64,000 bases of DNA from JBJYKD01 sp049310025 (GCF_049310025.1 NZ_JBJYKD010000015.1:1-64000); one strand, 5' to 3'; shown: positions 48,608-57,432, counted from the stretch's first letter. The notes: generated by a model from the letters alone, not told the origin. A program made the numbers and translations.

Positions 48608-50332
48608 ATGGTTAGCTATAGCGGGAAGATGAAAGAATACATAGCCTTTGACCCTCTAAAGTTAGAAAGATTCAGGAAAAAAACTATAGGTTCCGGAAGC
48701 ATAGGCGGTAAGGCAAAAGGGCTTTTATATTCCAAAACAGTGTTGGAAAATAAAAATGATGAGATATTAAAAAATGTGGTTATACCCGATAGTTTTTTCT
48801 TAGCCACAAGTGTGTACGATGAGTATTTGAAGCAAAATGGCATAGACAGGATTATCCAGGAATCGCCGGGTGATACAGACGGGATTCAGAAAGCCATAAG
48901 AAAAGGGGATTTTTCCGATGAGATAAAGGATAGATTCAAAAATATACTGGAAAAGATGACATGCCCTCTGGCAATCAGGTCTTCTTCCATGCTGGAAGAC
49001 AGCGTAAAATATTCTTTTGCCGGGAAATATTACACCACTTTTGTTACAAATACTGGGAGCATGGATGAACGCCTTTCACAGATGATTTATGCCATAAAGG
49101 AGATATACGCCAGCACCTACGGTAAGAATGCGGTAGTATACCGGAAAAAACACAATCTTCCCGAAGAAAAAATGGCGGTTATAATACAGGAACTTTTTGG
49201 AAAGAGGCGGGGTGACGGGTTTTATCCAGAAATAGCAGGAGTTGGATTTTCTCAAAATTACCGACGATTCACCGAAAGGATAAGGAAGGAAGATGGAGTT
49301 GTCAGAGTGGTATTCGGCCTCGGAACCAGGAGTACTTCCAGGGGTTATGCAAGGACATTTTCCCTTACCAATCTCAGCCTGCGACCCGAAGGGAATAACG
49401 CCCAGGAAATAGCCAAGTATTCTCAGGAAACTTTCGATATGCTGAACATGGAAACCGGCAAACTGGAATCCTACAACATCAATGAAAGATTGGATTTGGT
49501 GGAATTCCACAGAAATTTGTTCAGATTTGTTTCTCTTTATTCGTATAGAGACAATATTATAAAAGACGTTTTGCCGGTAATACGGAAGCCCGACCCGGAC
49601 GAAAAATTAATTTTTACATTTGACCGGCTCCCTGAGTACAAACCCCGGTTTTTCAAACTGATGAAGTATTTATTTGAAGTCCTGGAGGAGGCCATGGGTA
49701 TCGCCGTTGATATTGAATGGGCCTATGAGCCGGAGCCCCCCAGGTTTGCCGTATTGCAGGTAAGACCCCTTTCGAGCTGGGAAGAATACAGGAAGATAAG
49801 GATTCCGGAGGACATAAAGACCGACGATATAATCCTGTCAGGGGACCGGATGTTGACCAATGGTGTTTTGAGGGGAATAAAATACCTGGTCTATGTGGAT
49901 CATGATGAATTTTACGCAAGCCACGACAAATTTGCCATCGCCCGGGAAGTCGGAAAAGTCAATGACGGCCTGGCCGGGGAGAAGTATATACTGGTGGGGC
50001 CGGGGAGATGGGGCTCCAGCGATCCGCTGCTGGGAGTACCGGTGGGCTACAACGAAATTGCGAACTGTGGAATGCTGGTGGAAATAGGAATACAGCGCAA
50101 AAACTTTACGCCGGAACTTTCGTACGGCACCCACTTTTTTGCCGACCTGGAGCTGGACGGAATTCTGTACATGCCCGTCTTCGACAATATAGATACAAAT
50201 ATCATAAATTTTGACTGGTTCAGAAACGCACCCAGAAAGGCCACGGGCCACAGAGCTGTATGGGTTTATGAGGGGAAATTCGATGTGTATCTGGACGGAG
50301 ACAGTATGAAGGGTGTTGTAATTAAAAAATGA
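48608..50332 (+). CDS. PEP synthase/PPDK-like ATP-binding domain protein
   Basis: A 574-residue protein matching the N-terminal ATP-grasp (PPDK_N) region: IGSGSIGGKAKGLLYSK, CPLAIRSSSMLEDSVKYSFAGKY with the ATP-binding Arg/Glu, and ERFTERI/VVFGLGTRS further on, then FAVLQVRPL. The swivelling His domain (T-S-H-x-A) and the PEP/pyruvate barrel are absent, so it cannot be a full PEP synthase. The C-terminal ~150 residues (YILVGPGRWGSSDPLLGVPV) are a separate domain seen with such proteins. The phosphoryl acceptor is unknown. ATG 48608 has GGAGGTG upstream. Confidence 0.8.
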   Translation: MVSYSGKMKEYIAFDPLKLERFRKKTIGSGSIGGKAKGLLYSKTVLENKNDEILKNVVIPDSFFLATSVYDEYLKQNGIDRIIQESPGDTDGIQKAIRKGDFSDEIKDRFKNILEKMTCPLAIRSSSMLEDSVKYSFAGKYYTTFVTNTGSMDERLSQMIYAIKEIYASTYGKNAVVYRKKHNLPEEKMAVIIQELFGKRRGDGFYPEIAGVGFSQNYRRFTERIRKEDGVVRVVFGLGTRSTSRGYARTFSLTNLSLRPEGNNAQEIAKYSQETFDMLNMETGKLESYNINERLDLVEFHRNLFRFVSLYSYRDNIIKDVLPVIRKPDPDEKLIFTFDRLPEYKPRFFKLMKYLFEVLEEAMGIAVDIEWAYEPEPPRFAVLQVRPLSSWEEYRKIRIPEDIKTDDIILSGDRMLTNGVLRGIKYLVYVDHDEFYASHDKFAIAREVGKVNDGLAGEKYILVGPGRWGSSDPLLGVPVGYNEIANCGMLVEIGIQRKNFTPELSYGTHFFADLELDGILYMPVFDNIDTNIINFDWFRNAPRKATGHRAVWVYEGKFDVYLDGDSMKGVVIKK

Positions 50333-50354
50333 GGCATAAATCTGCCTCATTTTT
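50325..50354 (+). terminator. bidirectional terminator
   Basis: AAAAATGAGGCA pairs with TGCCTCATTTTT over TAAATC. It contains the stop codon of the preceding gene and may also serve the convergent SLH gene. Confidence 0.85.
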
Positions 50355-50410
50355 ATATACTCTTTTTGAGTCACCGCGGGTGCTTTTTCCATTACAATCT
50401 TTGAGCCGGT

Positions 50411-52591
50411 TTACTTTTCTATATTCAGCATCCGGACAAGGACTGTTGCCGCCTGGGCCCTGGTGACCTTGCCCTTAGGATCGAAATTGCCGCCGCTGCC
50501 CGTGACCAGCTTTAGACCCATGGCAATGGCTACATGCCCCCTGTACTCCGGGGCGACGGCAGCGGCGTCTTTTGCCGGCACATTATAAATGCCCGGAATG
50601 GAAGCGACTTTTTCAAAATCCAGAGTTCTTATCAGGAAGGCGGCCATTTGCTCTCTGGAGAGGGGCTTTTCGGCATCCACCTCGCCCTTTTTCACAAGGC
50701 CCATTTTAATGGCGGCCTCTATATATTTTTGAATTTCATCTTTGGCATCGGTATCCTTTTCAGACGCCGTCGCACCAAATTTCAAAGCTATCTCATCAAT
50801 CTGCGTCAGGCGGTTGGTGGCTATCATCAAAAGTTTTAAGAAATCCCCCTGGGTTATGTCCTCATCGGGGCGGAACCTGTCCTCCTTTGGCTCTATCACT
50901 CCGATGTCTACCAGCAATTTTATGTCCTTTTCGGCCCAGTGCCCCTGGATGTCGGTAAAAGCCGTTTGGGTCTTTTTCTCGATGGGGTTGCCCCGGTAAT
51001 CCAGGGGCTTCAGGTCGTATGCGTCGAAATTGGATGATGGGGCCGGTTTCAATTTATAGGCCAGGTAATACTGGCCGGACTGTTCCTCGGGCCTGTATAC
51101 TCTTACATAAGAAAGCTCCAGGCCCACATCCTTTAAGAACATATTTTCGGCTTCCTCTTTTGAAAGCACCCCGTCGGCTTTGGGGAATTCCCTTTCCTGC
51201 CATCTCATGCTGTAGCTTATGATCCCTCCGCCGGCAGGGTCCACGCCTACGCTGAAGCCGTTGGCCGGATAAGGGATGCCGTTCACCTGCCGGACAAAAT
51301 TGAAATAGTGTTCTCTCACCTTCTCAAGGTTCATTTCACCTCTTGGTTCTTCCAGTTTTACTTCCTCGAAGCGACCCGGCTGGATCTTTTTCAGGAATTC
51401 TTCGGCTTTCTTTCGGGCGGCGTCCCTGTCATAGTTCTGTTTGAGTTCCCCTCGATAGCGGCTGTCATCGTATATGTTGAAACTCAAAAGCTCGGAACTG
51501 ACGGCGTCTACCTGCGCGTGGATGGAACCGTAATCGCCCTGAGAGGTCGGCTTTTTGTCCCATCCGATATTCCATACCTTGCGCTCTGGGTTTTCATAGT
51601 CTTCATACAAATTGGCGTAATTTTGTTCATACCCTTCGGGGATTTTAAGGTATTTCTGCACCGCTCTGACGGCGGCGTCTTTGGAAATGCAGTTCTTTGT
51701 CGCTTCCACTTCTTTTTGCTCCTGGGGGGTAAGGGCCACCCTTTGCGGCGATTTCATAAATTCTCCGCCTCCCCCCAGGTCCCCGTAATAGGGGCCGTCA
51801 TAATAACCTTCGGTTATTAACTCTCCGCTGGTGGCGTCGATGAGGACCCTGGAAGGCCCGTCTACAGTGTACACCAGCTTCACGGCATCCTGTCTGGATT
51901 CATAGTCGAAAAACCGCTGGTATATGAGCTTGAGCCCCACTTTGTCCTTAAAAACTTTTTCCGCCTGTTCCACGGAAATTATGTTCCCGGCCGACGGGAG
52001 TTTGTCGTAAGACCAGTTGAAATTGTAGCTTAAAATATCACCGCTGCCGGCGTCGACGGTTATATTAAACCCGTCGCCTTCCACCGGTATGTCGTTTTCC
52101 ACTCTTACGAAATTGAAGTAATATTCCCGGCGATAGCGTATTGTTTCCATCGGGCGGTAAATAGGTTCCTCGCGCTCTATGTATCTCGTCTTTGCGAATT
52201 CTTCGGGCTGGACCTTCCGGGCAAACTCTTCGGCCTTCCTTCGGGCCTCTTCCTCCGAAAGCCGGGGGAGAAGGGATGGCTTTTTGTCCGGCCCCTTGTA
52301 CATGTACAGGTTTAGAATGTGACCTTTGTCGGCGTCGACGGTGACGCTCAAGCTGCCGTAGGGTTCTTTGGACCTTGACCAGTTCAGATTCCAGATCTTC
52401 TGGTCTTTTCCCTCGTTGTAGTTGATGGTGAACTTGTCATAGACACTTGTGTCAAAAAGGCTCTTAACCATGTCTATGGCCTCTTCCTGGGAGAAAGCGG
52501 CGCTGGCCTGGGCGGACGTTGCCGGAACAAAAACCGAGAAACTGAAAACGACCACCAAAATTAACGCTGCAATGCACCTGATTTTTTTCAT
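50411..52591 (-). CDS. secreted SLH-domain protein with YcdB/YcdC-like repeats
   Basis: A 726-residue exported protein. The signal peptide is MKKIRCIAALILVVVFSFSV, cut near ATSAQA-SA. Two long homologous units (about 35-270 and 290-540) contain paired PepSY-like strands such as YGSLSVTVDADKGHILNLY, GDGFNITVDAGSGDILSYN and NGFSVGVDPAGGGIISYSM, as in YcdB/YcdC proteins. The end has SLH motifs (FTDIQGHWAEKDIKLLVDIG, RFRPDEDITQGDFLKLL, NFDPKGKVTRAQAATVLVRM) that anchor it to the cell wall. Probably regulates wall proteases or stays at the surface; function not established. Confidence 0.88.
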   Translation of the reverse strand: MKKIRCIAALILVVVFSFSVFVPATSAQASAAFSQEEAIDMVKSLFDTSVYDKFTINYNEGKDQKIWNLNWSRSKEPYGSLSVTVDADKGHILNLYMYKGPDKKPSLLPRLSEEEARRKAEEFARKVQPEEFAKTRYIEREEPIYRPMETIRYRREYYFNFVRVENDIPVEGDGFNITVDAGSGDILSYNFNWSYDKLPSAGNIISVEQAEKVFKDKVGLKLIYQRFFDYESRQDAVKLVYTVDGPSRVLIDATSGELITEGYYDGPYYGDLGGGGEFMKSPQRVALTPQEQKEVEATKNCISKDAAVRAVQKYLKIPEGYEQNYANLYEDYENPERKVWNIGWDKKPTSQGDYGSIHAQVDAVSSELLSFNIYDDSRYRGELKQNYDRDAARKKAEEFLKKIQPGRFEEVKLEEPRGEMNLEKVREHYFNFVRQVNGIPYPANGFSVGVDPAGGGIISYSMRWQEREFPKADGVLSKEEAENMFLKDVGLELSYVRVYRPEEQSGQYYLAYKLKPAPSSNFDAYDLKPLDYRGNPIEKKTQTAFTDIQGHWAEKDIKLLVDIGVIEPKEDRFRPDEDITQGDFLKLLMIATNRLTQIDEIALKFGATASEKDTDAKDEIQKYIEAAIKMGLVKKGEVDAEKPLSREQMAAFLIRTLDFEKVASIPGIYNVPAKDAAAVAPEYRGHVAIAMGLKLVTGSGGNFDPKGKVTRAQAATVLVRMLNIEK

Positions 52592-52831
52592 AAAATATTA
52601 CCTCCTTCTACTGGCTTTTACTAATGTTTTTAAAAACGGTCTGCCTTAATTTGATTTCACCCCCTCTAAGAATTGCATGCCGGTTGACGAGCCTTGTAGA
52701 AATTAATCCGCTTGCTTTTATTTCTATTAAGTATAGACGAATAAAATGAAAAAAAGTTCCATGTTTGAATGTAAAAATTTTTTCAGCCGGTTGAGGAATG
52801 AAAGTATATGCCGTGGGCAAAAAAAAATTAG

Positions 52832-52860
52832 GCCGCAACACTTGCGGCAACCGTCTAAAA
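52832..52860 (-). terminator. terminator of the Fur-controlled small gene
   Basis: GCCGCAA (52832-52838) pairs exactly with TTGCGGC (52842-52848). On the minus strand it is followed by CTAATTTTTTTTT. It stands 25 bp after the small gene's stop. Confidence 0.75.
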
Positions 52861-52872
52861 AGAGGTATCCCA

Positions 52873-52986
52873 CTATTTGCAGTTTTCCGGTCCCCATACG
52901 ATGGCGATTATTTTTTTAACGTCTTTTTTAGCTTTTTTGATTTTCTCCTTGACAACTTTGTCGTCAAATAAGTATTTAGCTAACAT
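52873..52986 (-). CDS. 37-aa basic protein under Fur-type promoter
   Basis: A short frame with a strong ribosome site (GGAGGCGG, 7 bp before ATG 52986) and its own promoter and terminator, so I take it as a real gene. It encodes a lysine-rich helix (VVKEKIKKAKKDVKKIIAIV) and ends in WGPENCK with a single Cys. No membrane segment; amphipathic helix likely. No family recognised. Iron-dependent repression is predicted from the operator; a role in iron starvation is inference. Confidence 0.7.
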   Translation of the reverse strand: MLAKYLFDDKVVKEKIKKAKKDVKKIIAIVWGPENCK

Positions 52987-53002
52987 TTTATCCGCCTCCA
53001 GC

Positions 53003-53057
53003 TGATAATAATTTTCAATGCTGATAATATTATAACATGATAATTATTATCAATCAA
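53003..53057 (-). promoter_or_regulatory. promoter with two Fur boxes
   Basis: Minus strand TTGATT (53057-53052), 17 bp, TATAAT (53034-53029). Between the two boxes lies TGATAAT-T-ATTATCA (53038-53052), exactly the 7-1-7 Fur consensus of Gram-positives. A second copy with one mismatch, TGATAAT-A-ATTTTCA, is at 53003-53017, just past the start point, and a further TGATAAT half-site at 53022. Confidence 0.88.
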
Positions 53058-53125
53058 GCCGGTCAAAAAAATTTTACATATTCTTAACAATAACGGTAAC
53101 AATTTGCACGCATTTTTTGCGTGGT

Positions 53126-53401
53126 TCATTTGTCCAGGCTGTAGATAAATGCCAGGATTTCCGCCACGGCTTGATATAATTCCGGCGGGATTTCCTGTCC
53201 GATTTCGACCTGTACGAGGGCTTCCACCAGTTCCGGGTCCCGGTGAAGGGCAATATTGTGCTTTCTTGCCAGCTCCAGGATTTTTTCGGCGATCAGGCCC
53301 TTTCCGGAAGCCACCAGCCTGGGTGCCGTATCCCTTGCCGCGTCATATTCTAATGCCGCGGCTTTTTTAATTTTATTTTTGCGTGAAAATGTTTCGGGCA
53401 T
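53126..53401 (-). CDS. FlhB C-terminal-domain-like protein
   Basis: A 91-residue protein like the cytoplasmic domain of FlhB/EscU (B. subtilis YlqH): KAAALEYDAARDTAPRLVAS, AEKILELARKHNIALHRDPE and LVEALVQVEIGQEIPPELYQ. The autocleavage N-P-T-H motif is absent, here DTAPR. Such stand-alone pieces accompany a FliK-like gene, as here, and are thought to modulate flagellar export. It follows the FliK-like gene by 11 bp. Confidence 0.85.
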   Translation of the reverse strand: MPETFSRKNKIKKAAALEYDAARDTAPRLVASGKGLIAEKILELARKHNIALHRDPELVEALVQVEIGQEIPPELYQAVAEILAFIYSLDK

Positions 53402-53412
53402 AATATTTCCAC

Positions 53413-54390
53413 CTAAACCTTTATATTTATTCCCGCCTTTATTCCCGCCGCAGTGCCCCGTGCCGCCGGTTCTCCAAAAATAAAATCCCTTTTAGAAATC
53501 TTTCCCAGCTTCAACTGAAGAGATCTGATAAGGGCGCTTGCCTGCCCGCCGGGATCGGCCAGAGCCTTCCTGGCCGTCTCCAGGGCCTTTTTTTCTTCAA
53601 AGGTTATGGAAGCCCTGGTTAGACCATTTTCCCGGACAATGTTCACCAGGGCCGGCCCCAGGTTTCTGGTCTCCACTAAAAAACTCAGGGATATCGAGGT
53701 GTCGCCGGAGCGAGGAGAAGGTTTTGAAAACACTTTAAGGTAAGCTTTTTTGTATACGGGGAGGGGGATCACGAAAAAAGCCGCCTGTTCGGTTCCGGCC
53801 TTTTTGTATATGCCATTCACGGCTTTCATCAGCAAAAAGTCCCCGATTTTTTCGATTTCAGTGAGGTGTTTTTCTAAAAGCTCCCGGCGAGTCATCGGAA
53901 TTTTGAAAAGCGAATCGATATCGTTTAAAGGGTCATTCTTCATTTGGGCGCCGTTCCGGTGGTATTGGCCGTGGGAAGCCGCCGCGGGACAATCCGGTTT
54001 GTTCCTGCCGCCGGCCTGGCGGAAAAAGTCCGACAGCAACTCCAGGCGCTCCTCCGTCATGGGCAGATTAAGATTTGAAAGCAGGTGGATGGCCGCCCTG
54101 GTTTCCGGGGTGTCCGCCATTTCGAAAGATACAGAAGCGCCCCCGCCTGAGGCGCCTGGTGCGCCCCTCCGAATGACCTTCAGCGTCAAATGTGATCCAG
54201 AAGCTTCGACCACCTTTAATTTAAGCATTTCACCTATTTTAAGGTCAAGATCGGACACGGCGTACACTTCTTTGCCGTTCAGCTGTATGATGTACCCGCC
54301 GGGCGCTTTCCGGCATACTGCGGCTTTCAAGACCTCACCCGCTGTAAAATTATTTTGCGGGAAAAGCAAGTGCGGCAGGGATACTTTCAT
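53413..54390 (-). CDS. FliK-like hook-length-control-related protein
   Basis: A 325-residue protein. N-terminal third is a beta-rich domain (FTAGEVLKAAVCRKAPGGYI, YAVSDLDLKIGEMLKLKVVE); C-terminal region (about 200-300, with VPLPVYKKAYLKVFSK-like start and ISLSFLVETRNLGPALVNIV) resembles the FliK C-terminal domain. The FlhB-like gene downstream supports this. No other flagellar gene is in the window, so the role may be indirect. No ribosome site oddity. Confidence 0.65.
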   Translation of the reverse strand: MKVSLPHLLFPQNNFTAGEVLKAAVCRKAPGGYIIQLNGKEVYAVSDLDLKIGEMLKLKVVEASGSHLTLKVIRRGAPGASGGGASVSFEMADTPETRAAIHLLSNLNLPMTEERLELLSDFFRQAGGRNKPDCPAAASHGQYHRNGAQMKNDPLNDIDSLFKIPMTRRELLEKHLTEIEKIGDFLLMKAVNGIYKKAGTEQAAFFVIPLPVYKKAYLKVFSKPSPRSGDTSISLSFLVETRNLGPALVNIVRENGLTRASITFEEKKALETARKALADPGGQASALIRSLQLKLGKISKRDFIFGEPAARGTAAGIKAGINIKV

Positions 54391-54549
54391 AAATCCTCAC
54401 CCTGTTGTCATATTGATTATAATTGTGCGGAAAGAGTCACCGCTGCAGTAAATGATTTAACATTAAAATCATTTTTTATTTAAATTATACAGTTAGCAGC
54501 GGGGAATTTCTATACATATTTTGAACAGCACGCCTACAACAATAAAAAA

Positions 54550-54579
54550 CGGCAGGCATTAATTGAAAAATGCCCGCCG
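54550..54579 (-). terminator. terminator of FMN-binding lipoprotein gene
   Basis: CGGCAGGCATT (54550-54560) pairs with AATGCCCGCCG (54569-54579) with one mismatch. On the minus strand GTTTTTTATT follows. Confidence 0.8.
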
Positions 54580-54601
54580 CAGCTGAAAAAATCGGATCGT
54601 T

Positions 54602-55435
54602 CTATTTTGCAAAGGAAAGGACTTCACCCATTAAAGTCTTGAAGACTTCGGAAGTGCCGGTGGCACCGGTTACCTTATCCACGGTTGAATCCTGCTTATC
54701 CAGCAATGATTTTGTTAAAGCTTCAACCGCTTTATTGGGGGTTGTGCCGGATTTGGCTTCCATATTTTTGGCATATTCGGTATCGGTGCTCTTGTAATGC
54801 CCGTCTTCTTTGTTAATCTGGTCAAAGAATGCCGCCGAAATCTTGCCGTCTTTTATGATGACCGCGCCCATAGCCTTCCAGCCGTGATCGTCAAAATCCT
54901 TTTCAGCGGCCTTATACAGGCCGTCTTTGTAAGTACCTTTGGCTTCTACAGGTGAACCGGCCAGGGCCTCTTTTACGAGGGTTTTGAATTTATCAACGGT
55001 ATTAGTGGCTCCCGTTACAGCATCTACGTTATCGGGATTCTGTTTTTCAATAAGTGAGGCGGCCAGGGCCGTCTGCGCGTCAAAAGGAGTTGTGCCGGAC
55101 TTGGCTTTCATATTCTTTGCGTATTCCGGGTCAAAGCTTTTCAGTTTCCCGTCTTTGTTGATTTCATCGAAAAATACCGCGGCTATTTTACCATCTTTTA
55201 CCACCACCGTGGCCATAGCCTTCCAGCCGTGGTCGTCAAAATCCTTTTCTTCGGCGTAATACACACCGTCCTTTAAAGAAGCCTGCTGGTTATCGGTTTG
55301 CTGCGGCTGCTGTTGTTGCTGTTGCTGTTCGCTGCCGTTCGATTGTTGCGCCGGTTCCTGGGTTTTCTGCCCGCAGCCTGCCACCAGGGTCAGGACCATA
55401 AGCGCCACCACGGCGATTACCAAAAGCCTCTTCAT
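54602..55435 (-). CDS. lipoprotein with two FMN-binding domains
   Basis: A 277-residue lipoprotein: signal peptide with lipobox LVAG-C21, a Gln-rich linker (about 30-50), then two homologous FMN-binding domains (about 55-160 and 165-275). Each has DGVYYAEEKDFDDHGWKA-type start and a flavinylation motif, VDAVTGATNT and VDKVTGATGT, whose last Thr is covalently linked to FMN by ApbE. Such proteins (PplA type) carry electrons outside the membrane. The two domains arose by duplication. No apbE or ndh2-type partner is in the window. Confidence 0.9.
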   Translation of the reverse strand: MKRLLVIAVVALMVLTLVAGCGQKTQEPAQQSNGSEQQQQQQQPQQTDNQQASLKDGVYYAEEKDFDDHGWKAMATVVVKDGKIAAVFFDEINKDGKLKSFDPEYAKNMKAKSGTTPFDAQTALAASLIEKQNPDNVDAVTGATNTVDKFKTLVKEALAGSPVEAKGTYKDGLYKAAEKDFDDHGWKAMGAVIIKDGKISAAFFDQINKEDGHYKSTDTEYAKNMEAKSGTTPNKAVEALTKSLLDKQDSTVDKVTGATGTSEVFKTLMGEVLSFAK

Positions 55436-55782
55436 ATGATATCCCCCTTTGTGAATGTATTAATTAGAATTATGTATATATAATTAGACGAAAGTTTAAA
55501 AAATCCTTCAGAAAAAAACGATGTTGTAAAAAAAATAAATCGACCATGTAAATGACAAATTTCGCAATGTATATTTTATTGAACATATTGTCCAGATGCT
55601 GGAATTAATTGGATTTATGCTCTCTGGGGCTGCGGGGCTTTAGCCGGCCGTCTTTCCAATTGTAGCAAAATAAGGAACAAAAACCCTCCCCGGGCCGATA
55701 ACGGGCTGGAAGGCCAGCGGTATATAACGCCGATATATCGAACAATATTCTTCAATTAAGATAAAAATGTTCGTAATTTTTA
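55436..55782. other. intergenic region before the purine riboswitch
   Basis: It must hold the minus-strand promoter of the lipoprotein gene near 55450-55500 (TATATATAATT there is a possible -10 region). I see no gene or strong structure in the rest. Confidence 0.4.
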
Positions 55783-55811
55783 TTGACAAAAATCCCCCTG
55801 TCTGATAATAT
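55783..55811 (+). promoter_or_regulatory. sigma-A promoter of riboswitch-permease
   Basis: TTGACA (55783-55788), 17 bp, TAATAT (55806-55811), about 34 bp before the aptamer. Confidence 0.85.
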
Positions 55812-55844
55812 ATTTTTTGACGGAACAAATATAGACCTCTTTAA

Positions 55845-55915
55845 CCCTGTATAATTCCGGGGATATGGCCCGGAAGTTTCTACCAGGTGTCCGTAAAACA
55901 CCACAGGCTACAGGG
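55845..55915 (+). promoter_or_regulatory. purine riboswitch (guanine-like, variant J3/1)
   Basis: P1 is CCCTGTA/TACAGGG. J1/2 TAATT, P2 CCGGG/CCCGG with loop GATATGG, J2/3 AAGTTTCTACC and L3 CCGTAAA match the purine aptamer. P3 is GGTGT/ACACC. J3/1 then reads ACAGGC before TAC instead of the usual GAC, so the position-74 base is C (guanine type), but A73 is replaced by G and about three bases are inserted. Ligand therefore guanine or a close relative. Confidence 0.88.
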
Positions 55916-55923
55916 GAATCTAG

Positions 55924-55952
55924 TTCCCCGGCGTCCCGGGGGAATTTTATTT
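55924..55952 (+). terminator. riboswitch terminator
   Basis: TTCCCCGG and CCGGGGGAA pair over CGTC with a bulge, followed by TTTTATTTTT. The left arm can alternatively pair with AGGGGAA just after P1 (antiterminator), giving an OFF switch. Confidence 0.75.
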
Positions 55953-55992
55953 TTAAAAACAATACACAACAAAATTAAAAGGGGGTTTATGT

Positions 55993-57327
55993 GTGAAGGA
56001 GGAGATTCTCATTTCAAAAAGGTCGGACAGTTTTCTGGAGCGGACTTTCAATCTGGAGGAAAATGGCACAAATGTAAAGACGGAGGTCCTGGCAGGCCTT
56101 ACCACTTTCGTCACCATGGCCTACATTCTCTTTGTAAATCCCGTCATATTGAAGGCAGCGGGTCTGGATCAGGGCGCCGTTTTTATGGCCACCGCCCTCG
56201 CCTCGGCAGCGGCGACTCTGTTCATGGGTCTTTATGCCAATTATCCCTTCGCGCTCGCTCCTGGTATGGGGCTTAACGCCTTTTTCGCCTACGTCATGGT
56301 GGGGAAAATGGGCCTTGACTGGCAGACGGCATTGGGCGCCGTATTTCTTTCCGGAATAATAGCTGTGATTGTAACATTAACGGGCATTAGAGAGCTTCTG
56401 ATAAAGGCTATCCCGATGTCGCTAAAACACGCCGTGGGGGCCGGTATCGGACTTTTTATTGCATTTATAGGCCTTAAAAATGCCGGAATAATAGTGGCAA
56501 ATCAGTCTACGTTTGTGGACCTGGGGAATTTCAAGGAACCAAACACACTGCTTGCCTCCATAGGGCTCATCATCATGGCCGTTTTGGTGGCTAGGGGAAT
56601 TAAAGGCGGCATTTTACTGGGGATATTGATCACCACCCTCATCGGGATACCGATGGGTGTCACCAAAATGCCTTCATCGCTGATTTCTGCACCACCCAGC
56701 ATGGCTCCCGGTTTTCTAAAACTGGACATAATGGGTGCGCTGAAGTTTTCTATGTATCCGGTTATTTTCTCCCTGTTTTTTGCTGACCTGTTTGACACCA
56801 TAGGCACTTTTGTGGGGGTGGCCAGCCGTACCGGCATGATAGACGAAAGGGGCAATCTGAAGAGAGGCAATAAAGCCCTGTTTGCGGATTCTCTGGGAAC
56901 GGTTATCGGTTCTCTGCTCGGGACCAGCAACACCACCACGTATGTGGAAAGTGCCGCAGGTGTCAGCGTGGGCGGCAGGACGGGCCTGACTTCGGTGGTG
57001 GTGGCGCTGCTCTTTGTGGCCAGCATCGTACTTTCCCCCCTTGCCCTGGCGGTGCCGGGAGCGGCCACCGCGCCGGCGCTGGTGCTGGTCGGAGTCTTCA
57101 TGGCCAGCAGTCTGAATGAAATCAAGTTTAATGATTTTTACGAAGCCTTTCCGGCTTTCTTGACCGCCGTCATGATGCCCCTTTCCTTCAGCATATCTTT
57201 CGGGCTTTCAATCGGGTTTATCGCATACACCGTTTTAATGCTGCTTTCCGGAAGGGGCAGAGAAGTACACTGGATGATGTATTTGCTGGCGGCGACCTTT
57301 GCCCTGTACTTCGCCTTCATAAGGTAG
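55993..57327 (+). CDS. guanine/hypoxanthine permease (AzgA/PbuG-like NCS2 family)
   Basis: A 444-residue transporter with about 12-13 membrane segments. Typical AzgA motifs: GLTTFVTMAYILFVNPVIL, ALAPGMGLNAFFAYVMVGKM, FADLFDTIGTFVGVASRTG and GTSNTTTYVESAAGVSVGGRTG. It imports guanine, hypoxanthine or adenine by proton symport; the guanine-type riboswitch upstream agrees. GTG 55993 with AAAAGGGGG upstream. A terminator follows at 57341. Confidence 0.92.
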   Translation: MKEEILISKRSDSFLERTFNLEENGTNVKTEVLAGLTTFVTMAYILFVNPVILKAAGLDQGAVFMATALASAAATLFMGLYANYPFALAPGMGLNAFFAYVMVGKMGLDWQTALGAVFLSGIIAVIVTLTGIRELLIKAIPMSLKHAVGAGIGLFIAFIGLKNAGIIVANQSTFVDLGNFKEPNTLLASIGLIIMAVLVARGIKGGILLGILITTLIGIPMGVTKMPSSLISAPPSMAPGFLKLDIMGALKFSMYPVIFSLFFADLFDTIGTFVGVASRTGMIDERGNLKRGNKALFADSLGTVIGSLLGTSNTTTYVESAAGVSVGGRTGLTSVVVALLFVASIVLSPLALAVPGAATAPALVLVGVFMASSLNEIKFNDFYEAFPAFLTAVMMPLSFSISFGLSIGFIAYTVLMLLSGRGREVHWMMYLLAATFALYFAFIR

Positions 57328-57340
57328 ATTCTATCTGTGA

Positions 57341-57367
57341 AAAGCCGTTTAATACGGCTTTTTTTTA
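57341..57367 (+). terminator. terminator of purine permease gene
   Basis: AAAGCCGT (57341-57348) pairs exactly with ACGGCTTT (57354-57361), followed by TTTTTTAT. Confidence 0.85.
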
Positions 57368-57432
57368 TATGTGTAAACCAAACAACAGATGAAGACTGAC
57401 AAATACGACATTAAGTAACCTTATAAAAAGTT

